IMG/VR virus record: IMGVR_UViG_3300020371_000005
Span: 1 to 64,000 of that record
DNA: 64,000 nt
Reading direction: 5' to 3' (one strand)
DNA from: a virus
Shown here piece by piece: positions 32,390 to 41,735 of this stretch (positions are counted from its first letter, which is position 1; every line of letters begins with the position of its first letter). Made by a program: the position numbers and the translations under genes. The notes under the pieces are model-generated. The model was not told the DNA's origin and ran no database searches. It saw only the letters and a program-made list of their open reading frames with translations.

Positions 32390-34291
32390 ATGACAGCAGG
32401 AAGACTCGCTGCTGCCGCACCAGCAGCAACTACTAATACAGTTTTATACTCGACAGACTCGTTGAACACAGCGTCAACAGTTCTTCAAGTTGCAGAAAGG
32501 GGTGGATCCGCTGCAACTTATCGCGTTGGGCATAAGAACTACACACAAGAACTTACACTGGATGCAAACACCTATAAGTTTGCACCGAGAAACGTAGTTT
32601 CAAACTATAAGATTGAGATCCTCCCAGGTATCTCTAGAACTGATGCAACTCCTGGTTTGGCAATTAACTCTGCCGACCTTGCTAAGTCTGCATTTCTCGC
32701 TGACGTGTTTGTGGATACATCCATTATCACTAACTACGTCAAAGTGATGAAGACAACATCGTTTGGTATTGATACCAACGCTGTTGTTGGTACTTTCCAA
32801 GGCGGTGAGACTATCACAGGTGGCACATCTGGTTTCACTGCAACTGCACGTGGAGTTGGTACTCAGTTCAATGCAGAGGTTGCAGACATTACCTCTGGCG
32901 CTACATCTATCAACATCAGCGACGGTACTCTTGCTGCTGCTAATGCTTACTTCGTACTGAGCGATGGTGTTACAGGTTACACCGCTGAGATCGTTCAGAT
33001 TTCTAGTGCTGCTTTCTACACTGGAGCAACTGGTGGTGCTGATATGACTGTGGTCCGTGCACAACTCGGCACCACTGCTGCTGCACACCAGTCTGGTCAA
33101 GTTGTTACCATCTATCAGGCAGCAGCAGGAACCACCACTATCAACGAGGGTGCAACCTTTGCTGCTGGTGATACCACACTGACTGTGACTGACGGTACGA
33201 CTGGTATTACTGGTCAATATGTTCAAGTTGGCAACGAGGTGATGCTGATCACCGCTGCTGCTGGTAACGATTGGACAGTGACTCGTGGACAGTTTGGCAC
33301 AACCGATGCAGCACACGCTGACGGTGCTACTGTCACCCCTTGGACTGCTGGTGCACAGGCTCAGGTCAACTGGTTTGATGGTGCTGAAACCGTCACTGGT
33401 GGCACATCCAACGCAACTGCAACAACTCAGTTCACTCCTACTTCATCCGCTTCCTACACAACTGGTTTCGTTTGGGGTACAACTGCTGGACAGGAAGTTG
33501 TTCCTGGTGCGTTCACGATGGACGTTGATCGTACTTATCGCTTTGATCAGTCCGATTCTTCTAACACTGGACTTCCACTGAGATTCTCTGACACTCAGGA
33601 TGGCACAGGTGCACAACCTACCCCTGGTACAGAATTTACCACTGGTGTTACTAAGACTGGTACTGCTGGTACAGATGGTATTATTGACATCATTCCTGAT
33701 GCTCAAACACCAGACCCAATTTTCTATTATGCAGAAGGTACTACTGGATATTCTGCATCTATCGATATTGTTCCCGATCCTGTCTTCACTGAGGTCTTCC
33801 TCTATGATGTTGAAGGAACTTGGGTGCAAGGTGACACCTTCACGATTGGTACTGCAACTCTGACAGTTGGTACTGTGACTGGTGGTAAGTATGGTTATGT
33901 TTCTGAGTGGGATACTGCAAATAGCAAACTGTATGTGACACTTGGTATTAACTCCGCTGCTTTTGCTGGAACTGATACTTTCGTTGACACTCCTCCTGAA
34001 ACAGGTGCCGATAGAACGACTGCTACTGTTAGTAGCGCGGGTGCTGCAACAGATCTCCTCGATAGAGATTACATCTACTACGATTATGCGATTGCTGCTA
34101 ATGCAACCAATAAGCATAGTGGTATTGTTGTTGGACCAAACTCTCACATCATTGTATATGCGTCTACCGCAGATCTCACATTCCAAGTAAATGGATTTGA
34201 GAATGCTGCAACTGACTTCTTGCCTCAACAGTACAACCAGACTACTGGTACTGCTGGTGGTGGTGCAGGTGGTGGACAACCTACCCCCTGA
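32390..34291 (+). CDS. Virion structural protein with internal beta repeats
   Basis: 633 residues. The N-terminus MTAGRLAAAAPAATTNTVLY is typical of an abundant cyanophage virion protein. Two related modules of about 75 residues are visible: one around SGATSINISDGTLAAANAYF, ending RAQLGTTAAAHQSGQ, and one around TFAAGDTTLTVTDGTTGITG, ending RGQFGTTDAAHADGA. They look like Ig- or fibre-type domain duplications. Thr/Gly-rich, few charges. Function: virion surface or fibre. Confidence 0.75.
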   Translation: MTAGRLAAAAPAATTNTVLYSTDSLNTASTVLQVAERGGSAATYRVGHKNYTQELTLDANTYKFAPRNVVSNYKIEILPGISRTDATPGLAINSADLAKSAFLADVFVDTSIITNYVKVMKTTSFGIDTNAVVGTFQGGETITGGTSGFTATARGVGTQFNAEVADITSGATSINISDGTLAAANAYFVLSDGVTGYTAEIVQISSAAFYTGATGGADMTVVRAQLGTTAAAHQSGQVVTIYQAAAGTTTINEGATFAAGDTTLTVTDGTTGITGQYVQVGNEVMLITAAAGNDWTVTRGQFGTTDAAHADGATVTPWTAGAQAQVNWFDGAETVTGGTSNATATTQFTPTSSASYTTGFVWGTTAGQEVVPGAFTMDVDRTYRFDQSDSSNTGLPLRFSDTQDGTGAQPTPGTEFTTGVTKTGTAGTDGIIDIIPDAQTPDPIFYYAEGTTGYSASIDIVPDPVFTEVFLYDVEGTWVQGDTFTIGTATLTVGTVTGGKYGYVSEWDTANSKLYVTLGINSAAFAGTDTFVDTPPETGADRTTATVSSAGAATDLLDRDYIYYDYAIAANATNKHSGIVVGPNSHIIVYASTADLTFQVNGFENAATDFLPQQYNQTTGTAGGGAGGGQPTP

Positions 34292-34303
34292 TCTAGGTGA
34301 CAA

Positions 34304-34310
34304 CTAAATA
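34304..34310 (+). promoter_or_regulatory. Late-promoter-like CTAAATA
   Basis: CTAAATA, 25 bases before the ATG of the 1191-residue protein. Confidence 0.5.
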
Positions 34311-34334
34311 CTCATATAACAGGATTCCAAGTAA

Positions 34335-37300
34335 ATGGCACTAACTCGTCTTAAGAATATTATCACGTCTAGGACGGGACGTATTATCTACGTCAACCCT
34401 GACGACTTCGATGCATCGGACGCATACGACAATAGAGGTAACTCGGCACTGCGTCCGTTCAAGACGTTGCAACGTGCCTTCCTTGAAGTGGCAAGGTTCT
34501 CCTATCGAGTTGGTCTGAGTAATGACGAATTCGATGCATTCTCCATTTACTTGTATCCTTCTGAGTATGTTCTAGATAATCGCCCTGGTACTTCTAACTT
34601 TAACGAGATTACTCCGTTTGACGAGAATACCAACTTTGATTTAACATCACCCAACAACATCTTATATAAGTTCAACTCTGTAAACGGTGGTATCATCTGC
34701 CCTAGAGGTGTTTCTGTTGTTGGTTCTGACCTTCGTCGTACGAAGATCATTCCTAAGTATGTGCCATATCCAACGATCAATGCATCGCTTGGTATCACAT
34801 CTGCTAACGAACCTGGAACTTCTGCAATCTTCAGACTGACTGGTGGTTGTTATTTCTGGCAGATGTCATTCTTTGATGGTGACAACAATGGTGTTTACTA
34901 TCGTCCTGACGTAACAGAGACGATTGCACCTAACTTCTCTCACCATAAGATCACTTGTTTCGAGTACGCTAACACAACTGATCTGGATCTTTATTACCAG
35001 AAGATCTCGAAAGCATACGCTACAATTCCTGATACCTCTGGTACGATTGCACAAGACCAGTTGCAAGCAAGGGTCGAAGAAAACAGAATCGTTGGTCCGA
35101 TTTCCGACGAATTCCGTGTTTCTCAGATCATTAGAAACGGTCAAACTGCAACAGCATTTACTGTTGATATTCAGGACAACCCAGTTAACCACGGTTTCTC
35201 TGTGGGTGTTGCTGTTAATATTTCTGGTGTTACTGGACCAACAGAAACCGACTCGAACCTGTATAATGGTTCTTTCCTTGTTACATCTGCACAGGGTAAC
35301 CAGTTTACCTATCAGATGTCAGCAGAACCATCAGGTAACGCAATCGGTTCCAACGTTCTTGTGAAGGTTGAGATTGATACGGTTGACTCTGCATCACCTT
35401 ATGTGTTTAACTGTTCATTGAGATCTGTTTGGGGTATCAATGGAATGCACGCCGATGGTGCTGAAGCAACTGGTTTCAAATCGATGGTTGTGGCACAGTT
35501 CACGGGTATCTCTCTCCAAAAAGATGACCGTGCTTTCGTGCTATATAACCCGTCAACAGGTAACTATGAAGCACAAGCGGCGGGATCTGGCGCACACATT
35601 AACGGTCTATGCAAATACCGTAAAGGATGGCGTCACGTTCATATCAAAGCATCCAACGACGCATTCATTCAGGTTGTGTCTGTGTTTGCTGTGGGATTTG
35701 GTGACCATTTCTTCAGTGATAGCGGTGGCGACCTTTCTATTACTAACAGTAACTCAAACTTCGGAAACACCTCCCTGCGATCCAAAGGATTTAAGTCAGC
35801 AGCGTTTACAAAGGATAAAGCAGGTCAGATAACACATATTATTCCACCTAAAGGAATCTCTGATGTTGCTGAGGTTTCTATTAACTGGGTGACATTTGAT
35901 ATTAACAAGATCCGTGCAGCAGCAGATCCTACAAAACTGTATCTGTACGGTTATACAAACGAGAACGCAAAACCCCCTAGTAAGATTCAGGGTTATACAA
36001 TCGGTGCACGTAGAGATTCACCTACACTGCCTGATAAGATTAACGTTCTCTTGGTTGCATCTGGTGCAAACGCACCTACAACTCACACTGCAAAGATCGA
36101 TCCCTCTGGTCCTACAGTGACGGGTACATCTCCTGGAGATGATGAATCCCCGATCAAGTATGATCCTAACCAGTCTAACTGGTACTTGCAGGTTGACTCT
36201 GCAAACAATGACATTTATACTACTCTGATTGCGAACTCGCAGTATCAGAACCTGGGCTTTACACCGACATCCTTCATCCGTCGTGTGCCTGATGCTCGTG
36301 ACCTGAAGGACAGAATTTACCGTTTCCGCTACGTTCTTGACAAAGACGCATTCCCAATCCCCCGTGAACCCATTACTGGTTTCGTGGTGGAACCTAGATC
36401 TTCGGAGACGAACTCTCCTGCATATGATAAGACATACTACATCTACGAAGTAGAAACTTATCAAGAGTTTGAGCGTGGTGTTGCTGATGGTATCTACTAT
36501 CTGACATTCCTGAACGCATCGGTTTCTCCTGCAACGTCTAACTTCGACGACTTTGCATTCTCACAACAGACTGTTGACTTGTATCCTGCATTCGACAGAG
36601 ACAACCCTGTTGCTGACCCTGGTCCTGCTATCTCTGTTGCAGATAATGATGTTCTGGGTCTGGTTAGAACAACTGATGGTGCAACTCCTACTCCTAATGA
36701 AGACACTAAACTGTCTATTACTAAGGAAACATCACAGTTCTTCCTGCTTGAGCAAGAGAACAACCTTGGTTACAATACCACATCCAACACACTGAATAGT
36801 ATTGTTGTTACTGCACGTTTGGGTGATGAGGAAGAAAGAAAGATTCCTTTGAAACTGAATGCAGACAACTCTGTTGCACCTATCCTCTGTGAATTGAGAA
36901 GATACTCGATTCTTAGAGCATCTGGTCACACGTTTGAGTATCTTGGTTTCGGTCCTGGTAACTATTCAACTGCATTCCCATCTACTCAGGTGGAAGTGTT
37001 GTCACCAGCACAGGTTAGACTGTCACAGTCACTAAAAGAAGCAGCAGGTGTTGCATACTACTCTGGTGTGAACTCTGATGGTGAACTGTTCGTTGGTAAC
37101 CAGGTGATTAACCCTGTTACGGGTCAGATCACAAACGAAGATATTGCACAGTTGAATGTCTTGGGTGAAGAAGGTACAACTATTGAGACCTTCTCTGAGA
37201 TCGTTCTTACCGACAAACTGACTGTTATCGGTGGTGCATCTAACCAGTTGGAATCTGTCTTCTCAGGTCCTGTTACTTTCCAGAAGCGTATTACTGCTCA

Positions 37301-37910
37301 GGAAAATATTCAGACTCTGAAACTTACTTACAGTAACGATGATGGTACTGTACTAAAGCAGACGTTCCTAGCAGAAGATGATGGATCAGGTCAACCAGAT
37401 ATTGATTCGTCACTTGCATTTAATGATGGCGATATTATCTATAATATTGATTGGCAAGCAGGTGATTCACTTGGTTGGATCTATGAAACAGGAACTTGGT
37501 ATCAGTTTGGTCTGACTGATACTGGTCCGATCACTTCACGTCGTTTCAGTGGTGTTACCAACTATGGTATCGGTATGGCACCCGATGCTAACAACAGACT
37601 GAAAGTTAGTGGCAACACAATGTTCGATGGTAACATTGATGTGACTGGCACATATGGTGCCGCTGATAAATATAGACTGGCAACTGGTATTGCAAATGGC
37701 AATAACGGTGTCACTTACAATGGCAACGGATCTACATCGTCCTTTGCTATCTCCTCTGGACACACCTCCTACTCTGTGTTGGTGTTCCTTAATGGTGTTG
37801 CACAGATCCCTGGTGTTGATTATCAGGTTTCTGGTAACGCAGTTGACTTTAGTATTAGCACTCCCCCTGCAACTGGTGACGTGATTCAGATCAGAGAACT
37901 CGTTATCTAA
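34335..37910 (+). CDS. Large virion structural protein (tail-fibre type)
   Basis: 1191 residues. MALTRLKNIITSRTGRIIYV, NPDDFDASDAYDNRGNSALR, FKTLQRAFLEVARFSY and a long beta-rich body with a repeat-like FNCSLRSVWGINGMHADGAE block. The C-terminus has VLVFLNGVAQIPGVDYQVSG, a short motif common at the end of phage fibre proteins. Conserved in cyanomyoviruses as a large structural protein; exact location unknown. Confidence 0.8.
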   Translation: MALTRLKNIITSRTGRIIYVNPDDFDASDAYDNRGNSALRPFKTLQRAFLEVARFSYRVGLSNDEFDAFSIYLYPSEYVLDNRPGTSNFNEITPFDENTNFDLTSPNNILYKFNSVNGGIICPRGVSVVGSDLRRTKIIPKYVPYPTINASLGITSANEPGTSAIFRLTGGCYFWQMSFFDGDNNGVYYRPDVTETIAPNFSHHKITCFEYANTTDLDLYYQKISKAYATIPDTSGTIAQDQLQARVEENRIVGPISDEFRVSQIIRNGQTATAFTVDIQDNPVNHGFSVGVAVNISGVTGPTETDSNLYNGSFLVTSAQGNQFTYQMSAEPSGNAIGSNVLVKVEIDTVDSASPYVFNCSLRSVWGINGMHADGAEATGFKSMVVAQFTGISLQKDDRAFVLYNPSTGNYEAQAAGSGAHINGLCKYRKGWRHVHIKASNDAFIQVVSVFAVGFGDHFFSDSGGDLSITNSNSNFGNTSLRSKGFKSAAFTKDKAGQITHIIPPKGISDVAEVSINWVTFDINKIRAAADPTKLYLYGYTNENAKPPSKIQGYTIGARRDSPTLPDKINVLLVASGANAPTTHTAKIDPSGPTVTGTSPGDDESPIKYDPNQSNWYLQVDSANNDIYTTLIANSQYQNLGFTPTSFIRRVPDARDLKDRIYRFRYVLDKDAFPIPREPITGFVVEPRSSETNSPAYDKTYYIYEVETYQEFERGVADGIYYLTFLNASVSPATSNFDDFAFSQQTVDLYPAFDRDNPVADPGPAISVADNDVLGLVRTTDGATPTPNEDTKLSITKETSQFFLLEQENNLGYNTTSNTLNSIVVTARLGDEEERKIPLKLNADNSVAPILCELRRYSILRASGHTFEYLGFGPGNYSTAFPSTQVEVLSPAQVRLSQSLKEAAGVAYYSGVNSDGELFVGNQVINPVTGQITNEDIAQLNVLGEEGTTIETFSEIVLTDKLTVIGGASNQLESVFSGPVTFQKRITAQENIQTLKLTYSNDDGTVLKQTFLAEDDGSGQPDIDSSLAFNDGDIIYNIDWQAGDSLGWIYETGTWYQFGLTDTGPITSRRFSGVTNYGIGMAPDANNRLKVSGNTMFDGNIDVTGTYGAADKYRLATGIANGNNGVTYNGNGSTSSFAISSGHTSYSVLVFLNGVAQIPGVDYQVSGNAVDFSISTPPATGDVIQIRELVI

Positions 37911-37913
37911 ATA
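37907..37913 (+). promoter_or_regulatory. Late-promoter-like CTAAATA overlapping a stop codon
   Basis: CTAAATA shares the TAA stop of the 1191-residue protein, 23 bases before the next ATG. Confidence 0.5.
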
Positions 37914-37935
37914 CTATTGTAGAGACTAGGTTCCT

Positions 37936-38790
37936 ATGGCAACCAAGATTAACGGTAATCAGATACAAGCGACCACCAGAGGTTTGGTGGAAGCGTGGCA
38001 GATTACTGAACAACTTAACCTTCCTTCGCTAAACCAATCACAGGTCAATGCTCTTGGCACTCCTGCGTTTGGTACGGTTGTGTATAACTCAACCGAGGAT
38101 ATGGCGCAGATCTATAAACAGGATGCCAACCAAGGTAACCCTGGATGGAGTGACGTTGGTGGAGGTGGTCCTGCGATTGGTGATAAGTCAATCATCAGAA
38201 CGAACGGTACAACTATTGCCGAAAACCTGACGATTGGTGCTACATTCAACGGTGGTGTTGAATTTACTAACGGTTTCTCCGCTGGTCCGATTGAGATTGC
38301 GTCTGGATATACACTCACCATTGAGAATGGTGCATCCTGGATGATTATGGGTGACGACGATCTGTCGTTCGCTGAGTTTGTTGATATTGAATCACAGCAC
38401 GCTACGTTTACTGGAACTCTACACTTCAGTGAAACGAAAGAGAGCATTTATTATTATATGACGAGTGGGTCAGTTACCCACGATTTTAATAACGGTAACA
38501 CGATCTGGATTAACAAAACTGGTGGTGGTAACTTCACACTTACCCTAAACAATGTGCCTACTGATGGTGCACACGGTTATGGTATCACTGTGGTTATGAA
38601 GAGTGAAGGTGGTAGTGGTATTCCTACTGGACTTACTATTAACGGACAATCCACAAGTATTTTCTGGTCTGGTGGTAACGTTCCTGGTATGGATGGTACA
38701 TATTGTATCATCTCTTTTGCTATGGTTTATATCTCTAACCCCAACCAGCAAGCATTCTCTGTCTTCGGTTCCGCTGTTAATTATTCCTGA
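37936..38790 (+). CDS. Tail-fibre-like protein
   Basis: 284 residues. The N-terminus MATKINGNQIQATTRGLVEA resembles a fibre attachment segment. The middle NGGVEFTNGFSAGPIEIASG is repetitive beta. The C-terminus is beta-rich and Gly/Ser-rich (GGSGIPTGLTINGQSTSIFW). Likely a distal or linker fibre piece just before the Gly-rich adhesin. Two bases separate it from the next gene. Confidence 0.68.
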   Translation: MATKINGNQIQATTRGLVEAWQITEQLNLPSLNQSQVNALGTPAFGTVVYNSTEDMAQIYKQDANQGNPGWSDVGGGGPAIGDKSIIRTNGTTIAENLTIGATFNGGVEFTNGFSAGPIEIASGYTLTIENGASWMIMGDDDLSFAEFVDIESQHATFTGTLHFSETKESIYYYMTSGSVTHDFNNGNTIWINKTGGGNFTLTLNNVPTDGAHGYGITVVMKSEGGSGIPTGLTINGQSTSIFWSGGNVPGMDGTYCIISFAMVYISNPNQQAFSVFGSAVNYS

Positions 38791-38792
38791 TT

Positions 38793-39782
38793 ATGTCCAC
38801 TCAAATCGGTTTTTCTGGAAACTTCAATCCTCTATCATCTTCAATGTGTTCCCGTGGTGGTGGAGCAGGTGGTGGCGGTGGTGTTCCTAAAATTACAGCA
38901 GATAATAACGGTACAGTTTTTAATACACAACACCCTAGTAACGGTAAACAACTGAAGTGCCATAGATTTACTGGTACTGGTGATAATAGTTTGTACATCC
39001 GTGATGGTGCTGGTGGTAGCATTTACGTTTGGATGTGGGGTGCTGCTGGTGGTAGAGGTGGTCAGGGTGGTAACTCTGGCGGTTCTGGTGGTATGTCATA
39101 TTCTGAGATTGAAGTACAAGAATCCTGGATCAATGCTGGCGGTAGAATGAGAATCTACGTCGGTGGTGGCGGTGGTGGAGGAAATGGTTGCTACGGTTGC
39201 TGGGGCGGCGGTGGTAATGGTACCAATGGATCTGGATATGGTTCTGGTGGTCGTGGAACTCACGCTTCTTGCAGAGGTTGCTCAGCAGGTGGTGGTGGAG
39301 GTGGAGCAGCAACGATGCTGTTCTCCCCTATGGGTGTCAATATGAATCAAGGCAACATTCTCCAAGTCGCTGGAGGCGGCGGAGGAGGTGGAGGTCGCGA
39401 AGGTTGTGGTGGTGCTGGTAGAGGCGGTGCAGGCGGTCAACGTGGTGAGAATGGACAGTGCGGATCCCAAGGTGGTGGCGCTGGACAGAATGGTGATACC
39501 AATGGTGATGAGTGCGGAAGACCTGGTAACGACGCTTCAGGCGGCGGTGGAGGCGGTGGAGGTTACAATGCAGGAAACTGTGGTGGTAACCCTGGTTGCG
39601 ATTGTAATGGTGCTGCTGGAGGTGGTGGAGGTAACAGTTGGGCATCAAGTCCATACACCATAGATAGTTCTATATCTAATGGTAACTACACAACACCTGG
39701 AGACTCAGCAAATAGTTTCCGTAATGGCGCTGCTCAAAATGATGGTGGCAGTGGCATTTGTACCATATGCTATGAAGAGTAA
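38793..39782 (+). CDS. Glycine- and cysteine-rich adhesin
   Basis: 329 residues, roughly one third Gly in the centre, with runs of Gly separated by YGCWGGGGNGTNGSGYG-type turns. This resembles the polyglycine-II sandwich seen in T-even gp38-type adhesins such as that of phage S16. It has 14 cysteines, including CYGC, SCRGC, GCDC and a C-terminal CTIC, which is unusual for such adhesins. The N-terminus includes FSGNFNPLSSSMCSRGGGAG. A likely receptor-binding tip. Confidence 0.8.
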   Translation: MSTQIGFSGNFNPLSSSMCSRGGGAGGGGGVPKITADNNGTVFNTQHPSNGKQLKCHRFTGTGDNSLYIRDGAGGSIYVWMWGAAGGRGGQGGNSGGSGGMSYSEIEVQESWINAGGRMRIYVGGGGGGGNGCYGCWGGGGNGTNGSGYGSGGRGTHASCRGCSAGGGGGGAATMLFSPMGVNMNQGNILQVAGGGGGGGGREGCGGAGRGGAGGQRGENGQCGSQGGGAGQNGDTNGDECGRPGNDASGGGGGGGGYNAGNCGGNPGCDCNGAAGGGGGNSWASSPYTIDSSISNGNYTTPGDSANSFRNGAAQNDGGSGICTICYEE

Positions 39783-40315
39783 TGCCTACTAAAAGTATCT
39801 ACGCACCCAAAACAGAAGATAATGACTATGAGCAGTTGAACACTGCTTCAGTCCTTATTGACTTTGACAGAGATATTATTGAGGTTGGATCTCTTCAAAC
39901 CTTGAAAGCAAACTCTGTTATGGTTAGAGTTAGCATCCGTAAGGATAATAAATATGAATGCACGTTTGATAAACTGCAAGTTGGTGTCCTCATCACAAAG
40001 GGTGCTGAAGTCATTCTTGAGGATAAACTCGAAGGAGTTATCTGCACAGATCAACGTTATATTATGATGTGCAATGTTCCTCCCTTGGTAAAGGGTCAGG
40101 AATATACATTACAAGTCTGGTGTCACGAAGGTGATTCTAAGTTGACATTCAGAGAAAATTTTACAGTTCCTGATTACGAAGATCAGACAACTGAAATGGA
40201 AAATCCAGTTGGTACAGTTGTGTATCACGATGGATATTACCCTGATGATGAACAATGGGAGAGAGATCAACCATACCTTCCAGAAGGATATGTTAGACCT
40301 GTCCCGCCTACATAA
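39782..40315 (+). CDS. Conserved fibre-region protein, unknown
   Basis: 177 residues, start overlapping the adhesin stop. Beta-sandwich-like: SVLIDFDRDIIEVGSLQTLK, VRVSIRKDNKYECTFDKLQV, then a Pro/Tyr-rich tail (YYPDDEQWERDQPYLPEG). No enzyme motif. It may be a fibre-associated chaperone or cap. It ends 3 bases before a TATAAATA motif. Confidence 0.55.
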   Translation: MPTKSIYAPKTEDNDYEQLNTASVLIDFDRDIIEVGSLQTLKANSVMVRVSIRKDNKYECTFDKLQVGVLITKGAEVILEDKLEGVICTDQRYIMMCNVPPLVKGQEYTLQVWCHEGDSKLTFRENFTVPDYEDQTTEMENPVGTVVYHDGYYPDDEQWERDQPYLPEGYVRPVPPT

Positions 40316-40318
40316 TTG

Positions 40319-40326
40319 TATAAATA
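40319..40326 (+). promoter_or_regulatory. T4-type late promoter TATAAATA
   Basis: Exact TATAAATA, 26 bases before the ATG of the second adhesin. Confidence 0.7.
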
Positions 40327-40351
40327 ACACTAGGAGAATTCTTAAGGTCAA

Positions 40352-41152
40352 ATGAGTACACTCAAAGTTGCATCTATTAGAGACCTGTCTGGTATTGGTG
40401 GTTTTACCCTTGCATCGGGTAACATTACTGCGAACGGTACGCTCACCGTTAGTAATTTAACGGTCAACGGCACAATGTCTGGTTCCTCTGGTCAGATTGT
40501 ACCGAGTGTCTCAGGACAGGCAGGCAAATTCCTCACAACTGATGGTTCCAATATGTCTTGGACATCTGTGAGTTCAGAGAACATCAGTTCTATGCAAGTC
40601 TGGACAGGTAATGGTACCTGGAACAGACCATCTGGTGTTAAGTATATCCACGTTCGCCTAAATGGTGGCGGAGGCGGTGGTGCTGGTCACGGCGAATCTG
40701 GCGGTGCTGGTGGTTACGCTGAGCGCGTTATGTCTGTTGCTAACATCTCGTCGGTGGGTATTTCCATCGGTGGTGGTGGCGGTGGAACCTGGTATTTCAA
40801 CCGAGGTGGTGATGGTGGATCCACATCCTTCGGTCCTTATATGTCTGCGGGTGGTGGTCACGGTGCTGCTCGTAACAACTCTCACTCTGGTGGTCTCGGC
40901 AGACAGGGTTCTGGCGGTGACCTGAACATCTGGGGTGGTGGCGGTCAGTCTCACGCTGCTCACGGCGGTGGAACTGGTGGTCCTTCTCACTTCGGTGGAT
41001 CTGTGGCAGCAGGTTGGCCCAATGGTGGCAACTTCTCCCACAATCACCAAGACCACGCTGCATTTGGTGCAGGCGGTTCTGGTGGTCACTTCTCTTCTTT
41101 CCGTGGATCTAACGGCAAGTATGGTGTCGTTACTGTCATCAACTACAAGTAA
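40352..41152 (+). CDS. Gly/His-rich tail-fibre adhesin
   Basis: 266 residues. The N-terminal repeat STLKVASIRDLSGIGGFTLA is a fibre attachment start. The hinge VWTGNGTWNRPSGVKYIHVR leads into a Gly-rich tip (GGGGGGAGHGESGGAGGYAE) with many His in its last third (NFSHNHQDHAAFG). It ends YGVVTVINYK. Same architectural type as phage proteins with a Gly-rich C-terminal domain. A second receptor-binding tip candidate, with His instead of Cys. Confidence 0.78.
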   Translation: MSTLKVASIRDLSGIGGFTLASGNITANGTLTVSNLTVNGTMSGSSGQIVPSVSGQAGKFLTTDGSNMSWTSVSSENISSMQVWTGNGTWNRPSGVKYIHVRLNGGGGGGAGHGESGGAGGYAERVMSVANISSVGISIGGGGGGTWYFNRGGDGGSTSFGPYMSAGGGHGAARNNSHSGGLGRQGSGGDLNIWGGGGQSHAAHGGGTGGPSHFGGSVAAGWPNGGNFSHNHQDHAAFGAGGSGGHFSSFRGSNGKYGVVTVINYK

Positions 41153-41165
41153 TTAAGGGGAAGCA

Positions 41166-41690
41166 ATGAAGAAAGCACTTATGGATTTTACAGGCGGTGT
41201 CGCTGACATCGTTGAACCTGGCGAAGAGTATCCTCTGTTCTTGGGACGTGGATGTGCTCAGATGTGGGTGAATGCACCCGACAACATCACTAAAGTTTGG
41301 ACTCTTGAATGGTCACCTTCTGCTGAAGATATGATCTGGGTTGAGCGTACTGAAACTTACGCTGATCCTGCTACCACTCGTAGAGTTGCATATGGTGAAG
41401 TTGGTCAGCAACTGGATCTTCTCTATAAAGATCTTGCTGCTGGTAGAGACCTTGCAGGTGCTGATGCACTGTGGTTTAATCACATTAAGACAGTCAAAGA
41501 AAATACAGTTCGCCCTTCTGACGTTGAGGAACCAATGGATCCTACAATGACTGAGGAAGAGGTTGCTGAATTTATGTCTGATGCTGTTGAACCAAGCACA
41601 GATCGTCCTATGAAGATCTCCACTCCTGAGAATCCTTGCTGGGAAAGATACAGCAACTGGGGACGTACTTACGAGGAACTTCCTGAGTGA
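41166..41690 (+). CDS. Tail-fibre assembly (Tfa-like) protein
   Basis: 174 residues, behind AAGGGGAAGCA. The segment AYGEVGQQLDLLYKDLAAGR followed by ALWFNHIKTVKE is the pattern shared by phage fibre-assembly or end-cap proteins found right after tail fibres. The C-terminus is rich in Glu/Pro. It follows the second adhesin closely, as expected for a chaperone. Family assignment is moderate. Confidence 0.65.
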   Translation: MKKALMDFTGGVADIVEPGEEYPLFLGRGCAQMWVNAPDNITKVWTLEWSPSAEDMIWVERTETYADPATTRRVAYGEVGQQLDLLYKDLAAGRDLAGADALWFNHIKTVKENTVRPSDVEEPMDPTMTEEEVAEFMSDAVEPSTDRPMKISTPENPCWERYSNWGRTYEELPE

Positions 41691-41694
41691 TAAA

Positions 41695-41710
41695 ATAGCA
41701 CTTGTGCTAT
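41695..41710 (+). promoter_or_regulatory. Inverted repeat before the halogenase
   Basis: ATAGCAC-TT-GTGCTAT, perfect 7-bp arms with a two-base centre, followed by TATATAA and 26 bases later the halogenase ATG. It could be an operator or mRNA stem; there is no T-run. The TATACT inside 41708-41713 could serve as a -10 box. Confidence 0.4.
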
Positions 41711-41735
41711 ACTATATAAAGAAAGTGATTAAGTT

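Noticed and set aside
33443-34303. Minus-strand open frames opposite the fibre genes at 32-34 kb
   Set aside because: Ser/Cys/Thr-rich translations caused by the regular codon use of the plus-strand structural genes; no start signals or family motifs.
39130-39663. Open frames opposite and across the Gly-rich adhesin
   Set aside because: The repetitive GGT/GGC codons create long open frames rich in His/Leu or Thr/Val; none has the features of a real gene.
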